DNA from: an uncultured Bacilli bacterium
GTDB taxonomy: Bacteria > Bacillota_I > Bacilli_A > RF39 > UBA660
Length of the DNA: 51,074 nucleotides
Direction: 5' to 3'
NCBI GenBank assembly: GCA_944358695.1
Contig: CALVRM010000002.1
Span: forward strand, 1-51,074
A model generated the notes under the pieces. It made no database searches. It was not told the origin of the DNA and saw only the letters and a list, made by a program, of their open reading frames with translations. A program made the translations under genes and the position numbers. Shown in pieces: positions 1 through 9,180 of the stretch (position 1 is the first letter of the stretch; every line of letters begins with the position of its first letter).

Positions 1-1
1 T

Positions 2-790
2 AATGAAGTGCCTAGTAATGCGACTGAAAGCTGGGATATATCAGAAGATAACAAAGGTGGAGTTATGGCATGGGTAGTACCTAATAATGAAAATAATACA
101 AAATATGATTTATATATTGGGGCTAAAGATGGGGTTATTGCTAATGAGGACTCTAGTTATTTATTTAATAGGTTTATTTCATTAGCAATAATAAACTTTA
201 ATGATAATTTTGATACTAGTAACGTTATTTCTATGTCAAATATGTTTTCTGCATGGGATTATAATATAGATCAAAGAGTCGAAAGTAGTTTGACAGAAAT
301 TCAAGGACTTGATAAATTTGTTACTAGTAATGTACAAACGATGTATTCAATGTTTTATGGCAATGATAAACTAAAAGAAATTGATGTAAGCAATTTTAAT
401 ACAACTAGTTTAAAACATATGGGAAGTATGTTTAATCGTTGTTCTAGCTTAACGGAATTGAATTTAACTAATTTCGATACGTCAAATGTTACTAATATGT
501 ATGGAACATTTCATGATTGTACAAGTTTAGTAGAATTGGATTTAAGTAGTTTTGATACTTCTAATGTACAAACAATGTATGATATGTTTTCTTACGCAGT
601 TAATTTATCTACTATTTATGTATCAAATAAATTTGTAACAACTAATGTAAGTTCGTCAGAAAAAATGTTTTTGGATGATGTTAAACTTGTTGGGGGTAAT
701 GGAACCGCGTATACTTCGGCATATATAGACAAAGAGTATGCCAGAATAGATACTTCATCAGCACCTGGATACTTTACTTTAAAACAATAA
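2..790 (+). CDS. BspA-like DUF285-repeat surface protein, C-terminal fragment
   Basis: The reading frame is open from the first bases of the window, so this is the C-terminal part of a longer protein and the GTG at 8 is not the start. About 260 residues are visible. They contain several repeats of the form FDTSNV..M..MF..C..L (for example near residues 68, 105, 155 and 185), the hallmark of the DUF285/BspA-like family of leucine-rich-repeat-type surface proteins of gut and oral Firmicutes and Mollicutes. The protein ends in a short Ser/Pro/Gly tail without a sortase motif or membrane anchor, so any signal peptide lies upstream. A surface adhesion role is typical of the family but is only inferred here. 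Confidence 0.8.
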   Translation, partial: NEVPSNATESWDISEDNKGGVMAWVVPNNENNTKYDLYIGAKDGVIANEDSSYLFNRFISLAIINFNDNFDTSNVISMSNMFSAWDYNIDQRVESSLTEIQGLDKFVTSNVQTMYSMFYGNDKLKEIDVSNFNTTSLKHMGSMFNRCSSLTELNLTNFDTSNVTNMYGTFHDCTSLVELDLSSFDTSNVQTMYDMFSYAVNLSTIYVSNKFVTTNVSSSEKMFLDDVKLVGGNGTAYTSAYIDKEYARIDTSSAPGYFTLKQ

Positions 791-791
791 A

Positions 792-823
792 AATAAGAAC
801 CTAGTAATTGCTAGATTCTTATT
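792..823. terminator. Hairpin after the DUF285 gene
   Basis: An inverted repeat (AATAAGAACCTAG at 792-804 against CTAGATTCTTATT at 811-823, one mismatch) lies directly after the stop codon. There is no long T-run, so its strength as an intrinsic terminator is uncertain. The following stretch to 1050 has no gene. It holds a second long-loop hairpin (stem near 947-954 and 996-1003) followed by nine T, and a promoter-like TGATATAAT at 1024-1032. Confidence 0.45.
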
Positions 824-1023
824 ACCAAACATATTATTTTACGTTTATTAATAATTACACAATTTATAATCAATATATAGTGCTTTAAGTTAGGAATTTG
901 CTATAATTTTTTAATAAATAATTTGATTATATTGTTTAATACTTAAAGAAGTTTAATTATTACTAATATTTTCACGAGATTTCAGATATTGTCAAATAAC
1001 TTCTTTTTTTTTATGTAAAAACT

Positions 1024-1032
1024 TGATATAAT
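1024..1032 (+). promoter_or_regulatory. Extended -10 element before the pyruvate kinase-like gene
   Basis: TGATATAAT is a TGn-extended -10 box, 18 bases before the start codon at 1051. No good -35 box stands at 17 bp. The same nonamer occurs before rnhB, lepA, the HD-domain gene and frr. With this spacing the transcript leader would be only about ten bases. Confidence 0.5.
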
Positions 1033-1050
1033 GATAATAGGGTGATACTA

Positions 1051-2463
1051 ATGAATAAAACAAAAGTAGTGGCATCCATTGGCCCTTTAACTTATCGAAA
1101 AGGTATTTTAGAGGAAATGATAATTAGTGGAGCGGATGTTATTCGTCTTAATATGAGTTATTCTGATTATGCCTTTTGTAAACGAGTTATTGAAGATATT
1201 GATGAGATTAATAAGAAACTGGGATCTTCAGTAGCAGTAATGCTAGATTTAGAAGGACCTTGTATTCGTACTGGTGAGTTTAAAGATGGTCAAGCTGAGT
1301 TTCGCACGGGAGATCGTATAAGACTATATATGAATCCAGTAGTGGGAACTGGTATACAATTTTCTGTTAACTATGCTAAATTAATTAAAGATCTTAGATT
1401 TCATTCAATTATTAAACTAAATGAAGGCAAAGTAATTTTAGAAGTAGAGGAAATCGGGTTAGATTATGTAGTTTGTGAGGTTATTCGTGGCGGACTAGTG
1501 GACAGTTTGTCCAAGGTTTATTTGCCTGGAGTTAAATTGAATCGAAAGTTTTTGACAAAACAGGATCATGAGGATATTTTATTTGCCAGCAAAATAGGCG
1601 CTGATTTTTTATGTATTTCAAATGTAACAACAGCTGAAGATGTTTTGGAAATTAATGGCTTATTGATTGAACTAAAAAATGATCATATGGCGGTTTTAGC
1701 TAAAATCCAAAACGATAGGGCAGTCGAAGAAATTGATAAAATTATTGATGTATCTGATGGAATCATTTTATCTCGTAAAGATTTAGCCATAGGAATTAGC
1801 ATGGAAGAGGTACCCAATATTAAAAGGCGAGTAATTCGTCAATGCCGTGAGAACGGGAAAATATGTATTATTTCAGCTGAATTAGATAGTTTTTTGAATA
1901 AAGAGATTATTCCAAGTCGTTCTGAGGTGTCGGATTTAGCTAATACGGTATCAGAATGTGTTGATGCAATTTTACTAGCTGGGGAAACTACTAATGGCGC
2001 ACATCCTGTGGCTGCGGTTAAACAAATTGAAAAAATTGTTAATGTTTCAGAAAATAATATAGATTATAATTATTATTTTCAAGCTTCTTTAAATAAGGAA
2101 GTTAAGAGCATTGCTAGAACAATTTCTTCTAGTGTTGTGCTTGGAGCATTAGAACTAGAGTCAAAAGCTATTATCGTAGCTACTAGTACAGGATATACTG
2201 CTAAACAGATAAGCCGTTTAAGACCACCGTGTATAATTATTGCGGTGGCGCCTAATGAAAAGGTGGCTAAAAGTCTTAATTTACATTTTGGCGTAGTTTC
2301 GGTAATAGTTGATGGTTATGATTTTGATACTTTTTCGGCTAAAGCGGTGTTATTGGCTGAAAAGTTACTTGAATTAAAACAGGGTGATAAAATAATTATT
2401 ACTGGTGGATATCCGTTTAAAAAGGTCAAACATACCAACTTTATGAAAATTGAAGAAATATGA
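1051..2463 (+). CDS. Divergent pyruvate kinase paralogue
   Basis: This 470-residue protein has the full layout of pyruvate kinase: the barrel with an inserted B domain, and the C-terminal domain (from about residue 345). The start at 1051 follows an AGGGTGAT ribosome site; the in-frame GTG at 1042 lies inside that site. Several conserved active-site residues have changed. The phosphate-site IRLN.S motif (R32, N34, S36) is kept, but the LDTKGP motif is LDLEGP (L67, E68). The AKIE motif is AKIQ (K218 kept, metal-ligand Glu replaced by Q220). RGDLG has become RKDLA, and ATQML has become SAELD, losing the conserved Thr. It may be catalytically weak, altered in substrate, or regulatory. It reads into the GH31 gene with 13 bp between stop and start. 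Confidence 0.85.
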   Translation: MNKTKVVASIGPLTYRKGILEEMIISGADVIRLNMSYSDYAFCKRVIEDIDEINKKLGSSVAVMLDLEGPCIRTGEFKDGQAEFRTGDRIRLYMNPVVGTGIQFSVNYAKLIKDLRFHSIIKLNEGKVILEVEEIGLDYVVCEVIRGGLVDSLSKVYLPGVKLNRKFLTKQDHEDILFASKIGADFLCISNVTTAEDVLEINGLLIELKNDHMAVLAKIQNDRAVEEIDKIIDVSDGIILSRKDLAIGISMEEVPNIKRRVIRQCRENGKICIISAELDSFLNKEIIPSRSEVSDLANTVSECVDAILLAGETTNGAHPVAAVKQIEKIVNVSENNIDYNYYFQASLNKEVKSIARTISSSVVLGALELESKAIIVATSTGYTAKQISRLRPPCIIIAVAPNEKVAKSLNLHFGVVSVIVDGYDFDTFSAKAVLLAEKLLELKQGDKIIITGGYPFKKVKHTNFMKIEEI

Positions 2464-2476
2464 GGGGCGTGAGTTT

Positions 2477-4879
2477 ATGTATAATTTAGGTGAACAATTT
2501 AAAATTGATTATAATAGGGTAAAAGCTAATGGTCGAAATGTTGTTCAAGGTGATTACTATCGTTTTACAGTTTTATCACCAAGATTAATTAGAATGGAGT
2601 ATAATCCAAATGGTATATTTCTAGATAATCCTACGGAATTAGTTTTATATCGTGATTTTCCACCTTGTGAATTTGATTTAAATGAAGATTCTCATTTTTT
2701 AGAGCTGAGCACGAAATATTTTAAATTAGTTTATACAAAAAATAAACCATTTGAAGGAACTAAAGTTAATCCAAGCGTAAATTTAAAAGTGGAGTTATTA
2801 GGCACTGATCGAGCATGGTATTATGGTCATCCCGAAGTTCGCAATTATGGAGTACCTAGTGGCAATGTTCAAGAAGGGGTCCTTAAAGGGCATGGATTAT
2901 TTTCGGCTGATGGATTTGCTAGTCTGAATGATTCTAAACATTTTATTTTTAATTCAGATGGAACGGTAGTGGCTCGTGAAGATGGGGGCCTTGATATTTA
3001 TTTATTTATGTATAATAAAGATTATGAAGATGCTTTAAAGGATTATTATAATTTAACTGGTTATCCAGCTTTGATTCCTAGATTTGCTTTAGGTAATTGG
3101 TGGAGTCGTAATAATGATTATGATGATGTAGAGCTAAAGAATTTAGTTGACACTTTTGAAAAAAAGGAAATTCCTTTATCAGTAGTTTTACTTGATAAAG
3201 ATTGGCACAAACGCAAATATGATGGAAAAAATCATTTGAAAACTGGATTTACTTTTAATGGTGAATATTTTAAAAATCCAAGCGCGATGATTAGTTATTT
3301 ACATTCAAAAGGTATTCGTTTGGGACTTAATGTTAATCCATTAGACGGTCTTACTGATGTTGACGTTTATTATCCTGAAGCTTTAAAATTTTTATCGCCT
3401 GATAAAAATGGAACGATTCCTTTCAACGCTTTTGATCCTAAATTTGTTGATGTTTATTTGAAATTATTCATCCATCCGCTTGATGCTATTGGCGTTGACT
3501 TTTTCTGGCTTGACACTTTTGACGAAAGTAAAATGGCCGAACTCGCTTTATTGAAGCATTATCAATTTTATGATATGCAAAGAGACTATAAACGTCGTTC
3601 TATGGTTTTAGCTAATGATATGATGTTGGCTCCGCATCGTTATCCAGTATTATATTCAGGGAAAACGGTGGTTAATTGGAGTACACTTAGAAAATTACCT
3701 TTTTATAATGCATCTGCTTGGAATAATGGAGTAAGTTTTTGGGCCCATGATATTGGGGGGTATTTTAAAGGCGTTGAAGATGGCGAGCTGTATGCAAGAT
3801 TTGTGCAACTCGGAACGTTTTCACCTATTTTGAAATTTGGTGCTGATAAAGGTAAATATTATAAACGTGAACCGTGGAGATGGGATATTAAAACTTATAC
3901 GATTGTTAAAGATTATCTGCGACTTCGCCATAAACTAATACCATATATTTATAGTGAAGCTTATAAGTATCATAAGTTTGGCAAACCTTTAATTAAACCG
4001 ATTTATTATACAAAGCCGGAATTTTATGATGATGTTTTATATCGCAATGAATATTATTTTGGTGGTGAGCTATTTGTGGCTCCAATTGTTTCACAAAAAG
4101 ATTACGTCATGAATCGTGTAGTTCACAATTTTTACATTCCTGATGGAATGTGGTATGATTTTGTCACTGGTAAAAAATTCCCTGGTGGCCGTAATTATGT
4201 ATCATTTTTTAGAGATGAAGAATATCCTGTGTTTGCAAAATCTGGGGCTATTATTCCGATGGGAACTAATGAGAGTATTAATGATACAACCCCACCTAGT
4301 AATATGGAGATTCAAATCTTTCCGGGGATGAATAATACGTATACGTTATTTGAAGATGATGGACAGAGTGATTTGTATCGTAAAGATTTTTATCTATTGA
4401 CGGAAATTGAGTATAATTATTTACCGAGTAATTATAGTGTAATTATTAGATCTATTGAAGGAAAGAGCGGAATTATTCCCGATAAACGTAACTACAAAAT
4501 TGTGTTTAGAAATACTAAGAGAACTGATGATGTTACAGTTTATAGTAATCGCGATAAAGTTTCATTTAAAACTTATGTTGATGGTCCAGATTTTGTAGTT
4601 GAAGTTGAAGGGGTTAAAACCGTTGGTCAACTTACTATAAATTGTAAAGGTCAAGATATTGAAATAGATGCTGTGCATTTAATTAACCGGGATATTGAAG
4701 GAATTATTAGTGATCTACAAATTTCCACCGAAATGAAAGAGAAAATAGATGCTGTTTTGTTTAGTAATTTATCTATTCAAAAGAAACGTATTGAAATTAG
4801 AAAACTCGGGAAACAAGGGTTAGATAAGAAATTTATTAAGATGTTTATCAAATTACTTGAATATATTAGTGAGATATAA
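2477..4879 (+). CDS. GH31-family alpha-glucosidase-like hydrolase
   Basis: An 800-residue protein of the glycoside hydrolase 31 type, expected to release glucose or xylose from alpha-linked saccharides. The start at 2477 follows GAGGGGCGTGAG; the upstream in-frame TTG is less likely. The N-terminal beta domain is followed by the barrel with NWWSRN, LDKDWH and the nucleophile segment FFWLDTFDE (Asp346), then FWAHDIGGY and a C-terminal beta-sandwich. At the place where YicI-type enzymes carry the acid/base Asp in a GGD motif, this protein has YSGKT (Lys396). I recall a Firmicute GH31 clade with the same SGKT motif, so this may be a clade feature and not a lesion. No signal peptide is present, so it probably acts on imported oligosaccharides in the cytoplasm. 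Confidence 0.88.
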   Translation: MYNLGEQFKIDYNRVKANGRNVVQGDYYRFTVLSPRLIRMEYNPNGIFLDNPTELVLYRDFPPCEFDLNEDSHFLELSTKYFKLVYTKNKPFEGTKVNPSVNLKVELLGTDRAWYYGHPEVRNYGVPSGNVQEGVLKGHGLFSADGFASLNDSKHFIFNSDGTVVAREDGGLDIYLFMYNKDYEDALKDYYNLTGYPALIPRFALGNWWSRNNDYDDVELKNLVDTFEKKEIPLSVVLLDKDWHKRKYDGKNHLKTGFTFNGEYFKNPSAMISYLHSKGIRLGLNVNPLDGLTDVDVYYPEALKFLSPDKNGTIPFNAFDPKFVDVYLKLFIHPLDAIGVDFFWLDTFDESKMAELALLKHYQFYDMQRDYKRRSMVLANDMMLAPHRYPVLYSGKTVVNWSTLRKLPFYNASAWNNGVSFWAHDIGGYFKGVEDGELYARFVQLGTFSPILKFGADKGKYYKREPWRWDIKTYTIVKDYLRLRHKLIPYIYSEAYKYHKFGKPLIKPIYYTKPEFYDDVLYRNEYYFGGELFVAPIVSQKDYVMNRVVHNFYIPDGMWYDFVTGKKFPGGRNYVSFFRDEEYPVFAKSGAIIPMGTNESINDTTPPSNMEIQIFPGMNNTYTLFEDDGQSDLYRKDFYLLTEIEYNYLPSNYSVIIRSIEGKSGIIPDKRNYKIVFRNTKRTDDVTVYSNRDKVSFKTYVDGPDFVVEVEGVKTVGQLTINCKGQDIEIDAVHLINRDIEGIISDLQISTEMKEKIDAVLFSNLSIQKKRIEIRKLGKQGLDKKFIKMFIKLLEYISEI

Positions 4880-4894
4880 TTTGATAATCTGGAA

Positions 4895-4920
4895 AGCCAA
4901 GAATTATCTTGGTTTTTTTT
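4895..4920 (+). terminator. Intrinsic terminator of the pyk-like/GH31 unit
   Basis: The stem CCAAG/CTTGG (4897-4901 and 4908-4912) is followed directly by eight T, 16 bases after the GH31 stop codon. The stem is short but has the standard intrinsic terminator form. Confidence 0.7.
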
Positions 4921-4937
4921 AAAATTCATTATTTAAC

Positions 4938-4966
4938 TTGAACTTATCGATAAAATATAATATAAT
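4938..4966 (+). promoter_or_regulatory. Promoter of the leucine T-box operon
   Basis: TTGAAC (4938-4943) and TATAAT (4961-4966) are 17 bp apart. A second overlapping TATAAT lies at 4956-4961. The start of the T-box RNA would fall near 4973, which fits the beginning of its Stem I. Confidence 0.7.
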
Positions 4967-4971
4967 GTTAT

Positions 4972-5187
4972 AAGAAAAGCGAAGAATAAGAGTATTAGTA
5001 AAGGATTCTTTTTTAGAGAGAAAACGGGTGGTGCAAGTTTTCAAAGAAAACTTTATGAACTTACTTAGGAGCTGCATATATGATAAGTATATGACGTTTA
5101 GGCGCGTTAAGCATAAGAGATAATAAAAGTATTATGAAATAAGGTGGTACCGCGGATATGACGCCCTTATAAATAATGCTTTTTTGT
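4972..5187 (+). promoter_or_regulatory. T-box riboswitch, leucine type (leuS operon)
   Basis: The conserved T-box AAGGTGGTACCGCGG lies at 5141-5155. Upstream are a Stem I with AGTA (near 4996) and a GGTGGTGCAAG apical part. The likely specifier is a Leu codon in GAACTTAC, read as CTT (5060-5062) or TTA (5061-5063). ATAAGG before and inside the T-box can pair with CCTTAT (5165-5170), followed by a T-run near 5179-5184. Uncharged tRNA-Leu would favour the antiterminator and permit transcription of the membrane gene and leuS. Confidence 0.9.
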
Positions 5188-5202
5188 GTAAAGGGAGGAA
5201 AT

Positions 5203-5547
5203 ATGAATTACTTACTTTTGTTTGTTATTAGTTTTTTAATTGTTTATTTAGTGTACTTTTTAATTGTTGTAGTTAGAAAAAAGGGTATAGAAGCATTTAA
5301 GTGTGGTAAACAAGTTATGTTTTTTAAAAATGCCTATAAATTGGATTTATCTAAATTAGATTATAAAAAATTTGCGAATAGTTTATCATTAGTTAATGCG
5401 TTTATTATTGCTCTTACGGTAATAGCAATTGAGTTTATTGATGGACTGGTTTTTAAATTGTTAGTTGGATTTGTTATTTTAATACCACTTATTTTAATTT
5501 GTTATTATATTTTAGGAAGAATTTATAAAAAGAAAGAAGGTAAATAA
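5203..5547 (+). CDS. Small membrane protein upstream of leuS
   Basis: A 114-residue protein starting at 5203 behind AAGGGAGG. It has a hydrophobic N-terminal helix (about residues 2-28), a basic soluble stretch with [12 protein letters not shown], and two further hydrophobic helices (about 66-105), ending in KKKEGK. I do not recognise the family. It is the first gene after the leucine T-box and stands one base before leuS, so it is almost certainly co-regulated with leucyl-tRNA synthetase. Its function is unknown. Confidence 0.75.
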   Translation: MNYLLLFVISFLIVYLVYFLIVVVRKKGIEAFKCGKQVMFFKNAYKLDLSKLDYKKFANSLSLVNAFIIALTVIAIEFIDGLVFKLLVGFVILIPLILICYYILGRIYKKKEGK

Positions 5548-5548
5548 T

Positions 5549-7945
5549 ATGTATGATTTTAAAGTTATCGAGAAAAAATGGCGTGATTATTGGAAAGAAA
5601 ATGACACTTATAAATTTGATAACGAAAAAGCGGATAAAATATATCAGTTAGAAATGTTTTCTTATCCATCTGGGGCGAAGTTACATATAGGTCATTGGTA
5701 TAACTATTCGGTACCAGATGCTTGGGCTCGTTATAAGAGAATGACTGGGCATAATGTTTTTCACCCAATGGGATTTGATGCTTTTGGACTTCCAGCTGAA
5801 AACTATGCGATTAAAACTGGAATTCATCCAAAGGATAGTACTGAGAAAAACATTGAAACGATGGTTGGGCAAATTAATGCGATTGGTGGAACTTTTGATT
5901 GGAATAATGATGTAATTACTTGTCGTCCGGAATATTATAAGTGGACTCAGTGGATGTTTTTACAGCTTTATAAACATGGTTTAGCTTATAAAAAAGAAGC
6001 TCCTGTTAATTTTTGTCCGTCTTGTAATACCGTGCTTGCCAACGAACAAGTTGTAGCTGGTGAATGCGAACGCTGCGGAACAACCGTTTTGCGAAAAAAT
6101 TTAAGTCAATGGTTTTTTAAGATAACTGATTATGCTGAAGAACTATTAAATGGGTTAGAGACAATTGATTGGCCGGAGAAAACTAAAAATTTACAGCGCA
6201 ATTGGATTGGAAAAAGTGTTGGCGCAACGGTAACATTTGATATTAAAGATACAGATAAAACGTTTGATGTTTTTACCACCAGAGTAGATACTTTATACGG
6301 ATGTACTTACTGTGTTTTAGCGCCTGAGCATCCTTTGGTTGATGAGATTGTAAGTGCTGATTGTAAAGAGGCTGTTGATAAATATAAAACTGAAACGGCT
6401 AAAATAAGCGAAATAGATCGTACTAGTACGGTTAAAGAGAAAACTGGAGTTTTTACCGGGGCTTATGCAGTTAATCCGATTAACGGTAAGGAAGTTCCTA
6501 TTTGGATTAGTGATTATGTTTTAGCTAGTTATGGTACTGGTTGTGTTATGGCGGTTCCCGCTCATGATGAAAGGGATTTTGAATTTGCGACCAAATTTGG
6601 TTTGGATATTATTCCAGTAATTGAAAGTGAAGATTTACCTTATATTGGTGATGGAAAGTATATTAACTCTGAAGTGTTAAATGGATTAGCTAATAGGGAA
6701 GAAGCCAAAGATAAAGTGGTTGAATTATTAAAGGAAAAAGGCAAAGGTGATAAAACAACCACTTATAAATTAAGAGATTGGCTAGTTTCACGCCAACGTT
6801 ATTGGGGGGCACCGATTCCGATTATTTATTGTGATAAATGTGGGGTTGTGCCGGTTCCGGAGAAAGATTTACCAGTGGAGCTGCCATATGATGTTGAGTT
6901 TACACCAGATGGTTCGAGTCCGCTTGCTAAATCAGAAGAATTTGTTCACTGTAACTGTCCAAAATGTGGCGGCAAAGCGGTTAGAGAATGTGATACTTTG
7001 GATACATTTGTTTGTTCATCCTGGTATTATTTAAGGTATCCTGATGCTTTTAATGCAGAAAAACCTTTTAGTAAAGAAATTGTTGACAAGATGTTGCCGG
7101 TCGATATTTATATTGGTGGAGTTGAGCATGCTTGTATGCATTTATTATATGCGAGATTTTTTACTAAAGCCTTGAGAGATATGGGATATCTAAGTTTTGA
7201 TGAACCGTTTAAAAAGTTAGTACATCAAGGTATGATCTTAGGGCCTGATGGCGAGAAAATGAGCAAGAGTAAGGGAAATACTATTTCACCAGATGATTAT
7301 ATTGAAAAATATGGTAGCGATGTTTTACGTGCTTATTTGATGTTTGCTTTTAATTATATTGAAGGTGGGCCTTGGAATGAGGAAGGTGTTAAGGCGATTG
7401 ATAGATTTTTAGCTCGGGCTTATCGCTTGGTAGAAGAATATAATGGCAATGAATCAGAGGATCGCTATCAAGATATTGATTACACTTTAAACAACACGAT
7501 TAAAAATGTCCGCATAGATATTGAAAAATTTCAGATGAATACTTCAATAGCTAGAATTATGGAGTATGTTAATATCTTGACTAAGTATAATAGTACGGGG
7601 AGAGAGATTCCTAAATATTATTTAGAACAATTAACTATTTTATTGGCGCCTTTTGTGCCACATATAACTGAGGAAATGTGGAAGATGTTGGGACATGAAC
7701 CTAGTGTTCATAATATGCCTTATCCAGAATTCGATGAGAGTAAGCTGGTAATTACGTCTTATGAAATGGTTATACAAGTAAATGGTAAAGTTAGAGCTAA
7801 AGAAAATATGAATATTAAGTCAACGAAAGAAGAAATGCAGGAAGTGGCTCTTAAAAATGAACACGTGCAAAAATTCATTTCTGGTAAAAAGATTATTAAT
7901 GTTGTGGTTATTCCAGGTAAACTTGTTAATGTTGTGGTCAAGTAA
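5549..7945 (+). CDS. leuS: Leucyl-tRNA synthetase
   Basis: A class I synthetase of 798 residues, the usual bacterial length, that charges tRNA-Leu. The HIGH signature is at residues 46-49 and KMSKS at 570-574. A Cys4 zinc-type knuckle (CPSC about 156-159 and CERC about 176-179) precedes the CP1 editing domain, with the T-rich editing segment TTRVDT and [15 protein letters not shown]. The anticodon-binding domain and a small C-terminal domain complete the protein. The start at 5549 follows AAGAAGG. It is controlled by the leucine T-box through the short membrane gene. Confidence 0.97.
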   Translation: MYDFKVIEKKWRDYWKENDTYKFDNEKADKIYQLEMFSYPSGAKLHIGHWYNYSVPDAWARYKRMTGHNVFHPMGFDAFGLPAENYAIKTGIHPKDSTEKNIETMVGQINAIGGTFDWNNDVITCRPEYYKWTQWMFLQLYKHGLAYKKEAPVNFCPSCNTVLANEQVVAGECERCGTTVLRKNLSQWFFKITDYAEELLNGLETIDWPEKTKNLQRNWIGKSVGATVTFDIKDTDKTFDVFTTRVDTLYGCTYCVLAPEHPLVDEIVSADCKEAVDKYKTETAKISEIDRTSTVKEKTGVFTGAYAVNPINGKEVPIWISDYVLASYGTGCVMAVPAHDERDFEFATKFGLDIIPVIESEDLPYIGDGKYINSEVLNGLANREEAKDKVVELLKEKGKGDKTTTYKLRDWLVSRQRYWGAPIPIIYCDKCGVVPVPEKDLPVELPYDVEFTPDGSSPLAKSEEFVHCNCPKCGGKAVRECDTLDTFVCSSWYYLRYPDAFNAEKPFSKEIVDKMLPVDIYIGGVEHACMHLLYARFFTKALRDMGYLSFDEPFKKLVHQGMILGPDGEKMSKSKGNTISPDDYIEKYGSDVLRAYLMFAFNYIEGGPWNEEGVKAIDRFLARAYRLVEEYNGNESEDRYQDIDYTLNNTIKNVRIDIEKFQMNTSIARIMEYVNILTKYNSTGREIPKYYLEQLTILLAPFVPHITEEMWKMLGHEPSVHNMPYPEFDESKLVITSYEMVIQVNGKVRAKENMNIKSTKEEMQEVALKNEHVQKFISGKKIINVVVIPGKLVNVVVK

Positions 7946-7969
7946 AAAGCTATTAACAGCTTTTTTTTT
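7943..7969 (+). terminator. Intrinsic terminator after leuS
   Basis: AAAAGCT (7945-7951) pairs with AGCTTTT (7958-7964) and the T-run continues to 7969. The hairpin overlaps the leuS stop codon. Confidence 0.85.
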
Positions 7970-8092
7970 ACATTTTAAAAATAAATTTACAAACGATTAA
8001 CTGTGGTTTTAATGAAAGTTTCGTTAAAAAGGGGACGAGTCAATTAATGACATAATGAATAGTTAATTTATGTAAAGTGATGTTATAAATTA

Positions 8093-8121
8093 TTGAAGAT
8101 AATTAAATGGTAATGTATAAT
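8093..8121 (+). promoter_or_regulatory. Promoter of the repeat/zinc-ribbon membrane protein
   Basis: TTGAAG (8093-8098) and TATAAT (8116-8121) are separated by 17 bp. The gene at 8157 follows with a strong AAGGAGG site. Confidence 0.65.
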
Positions 8122-8156
8122 AAACATAGATTTAAATAATATGAAGGAGGAAGTGT

Positions 8157-9107
8157 ATGTACGATTATAATGATTATTATAATTATGGGGGTTATAGTGG
8201 GTATACAAGTGCTCAAGATGCAGTTTCTATTTTTTCAGGCTATTTAGCAATAGCAGGGATTCTTATGTTGATTTTGGCAATTGTGTCAGTGTTTATGATA
8301 GTTTGTTTATGGAAGATTTTTAGAAAAGCCGGTAGAAATGGTTGGGAAGCAATTATTCCAATTTATAATATTGTAGTTCTCTTGCAAATTGTTAATTTGC
8401 CATTATGGTATATTGTTTTATATTTCATTCCATTTGCTAATATATATGCTGTATTTAAGACGTATATTGAATTAGCTCATAAGTTTGGCAAATCAACAGG
8501 ATTTGGAGTGGCAATGGTTTTCTTTGCAATTATTTGCCTACCAATATTGGCTTTTGGTGATGCTACTTATGAGGGGAATAGTAGTAATGCTAATTATACG
8601 CAATCAGCTCAAAGTCCGGTTATGCCAACACAACCATCAGTGGCTAGTCAACCAATGTCAGAGCCATCAATGGCGCAAAGTCCGGTTATGCCAACACAAC
8701 CATCAGTGGCTAGTCAGCCAATGTCAGAGCCATCAATGGCGCAAAGTCCGGTTATGCCAACACAATCATCAGTGGCTAGTCAACCAATGTCAGAGCCATC
8801 AATGGCACAAAGTTCAGTTATGCCAACACAATCATCAGTGGCTAGTCAACCAATGTCAGAGCCATCAATGGCGCAAAGTCCGGTTATGCCAACACAATCA
8901 TCAGTGGCTAGTCAACCAATGTCAGAGCCATCAATGGCGCAAAGTCCGGTTATGCCAACACAATCATCAGTAACTAGTCAACCAATGTCAGAGCCAATAA
9001 CAGGATCAAGTACGAGCGCGGCAACTGATGTTAAAAAATGTCCAAATTGTGGCACACAAATTGTAAACGATGCAAACTCTTGCTTTATGTGTGGTCATAA
9101 CTTTTAA
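8157..9107 (+). CDS. Membrane protein with 22-residue tandem repeats and a C-terminal zinc ribbon
   Basis: A 316-residue protein with three parts. Residues 1-135 hold three or four hydrophobic helices with the pattern FRKAGRNGWEAIIPIYN, resembling the DUF5684-like domain also found beside signal peptidases. Residues 151-280 are six tandem 22-residue repeats rich in Pro, Ser, Gln and Met. The C-terminus is a zinc ribbon with CPNCG and CFMCGH. It shares this membrane-linker-zinc-ribbon plan with the gene at 10592. The repeat number is likely to vary between strains. The function is unknown; a membrane-anchored binding or assembly role is only a guess. Confidence 0.85.
   Translation: MYDYNDYYNYGGYSGYTSAQDAVSIFSGYLAIAGILMLILAIVSVFMIVCLWKIFRKAGRNGWEAIIPIYNIVVLLQIVNLPLWYIVLYFIPFANIYAVFKTYIELAHKFGKSTGFGVAMVFFAIICLPILAFGDATYEGNSSNANYTQSAQSPVMPTQPSVASQPMSEPSMAQSPVMPTQPSVASQPMSEPSMAQSPVMPTQSSVASQPMSEPSMAQSSVMPTQSSVASQPMSEPSMAQSPVMPTQSSVASQPMSEPSMAQSPVMPTQSSVTSQPMSEPITGSSTSAATDVKKCPNCGTQIVNDANSCFMCGHNF
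8607..9002 (+). repeat. Six 66-bp tandem repeats inside the membrane/zinc-ribbon gene
   Basis: Units begin at 8607, 8673, 8739, 8805, 8871 and 8937. Each encodes AQSPVMPTQ-S/P-SVASQPMSEPSM with few changes, and the last unit is divergent (VTSQPMSEPIT). Near-identity at the DNA level suggests recent expansion or homogenisation. There are no spacers, so it is not a CRISPR array. Confidence 0.95.
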
Positions 9108-9119
9108 TTATTTGTAAAG

Positions 9120-9144
9120 AACATCATAATGTGATGTTTTTTAT
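9120..9144 (+). terminator. Intrinsic terminator before rnhB
   Basis: AACATCA (9120-9126) pairs with TGATGTT (9132-9138), followed by TTTTATT. Confidence 0.8.
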
Positions 9145-9152
9145 TGGTTTTG

Positions 9153-9161
9153 TGATATAAT
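9153..9161 (+). promoter_or_regulatory. Extended -10 promoter of rnhB
   Basis: TGATATAAT is a TGn-extended -10 box 20 bases before the rnhB start. No clear -35 box is present at 17 bp. Confidence 0.55.
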
Positions 9162-9180
9162 AATTATAGGTAGGGATATC

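Noticed and set aside
8485-8973. 162-residue frame over the tandem repeats
   Set aside because: It is the out-of-frame shadow of the repeat region of the membrane/zinc-ribbon gene; its own repeats follow from the 66-bp unit.
8607-9002. Possible CRISPR array
   Set aside because: The repeats are contiguous, 66 bp long, have no spacers, and encode protein in frame.
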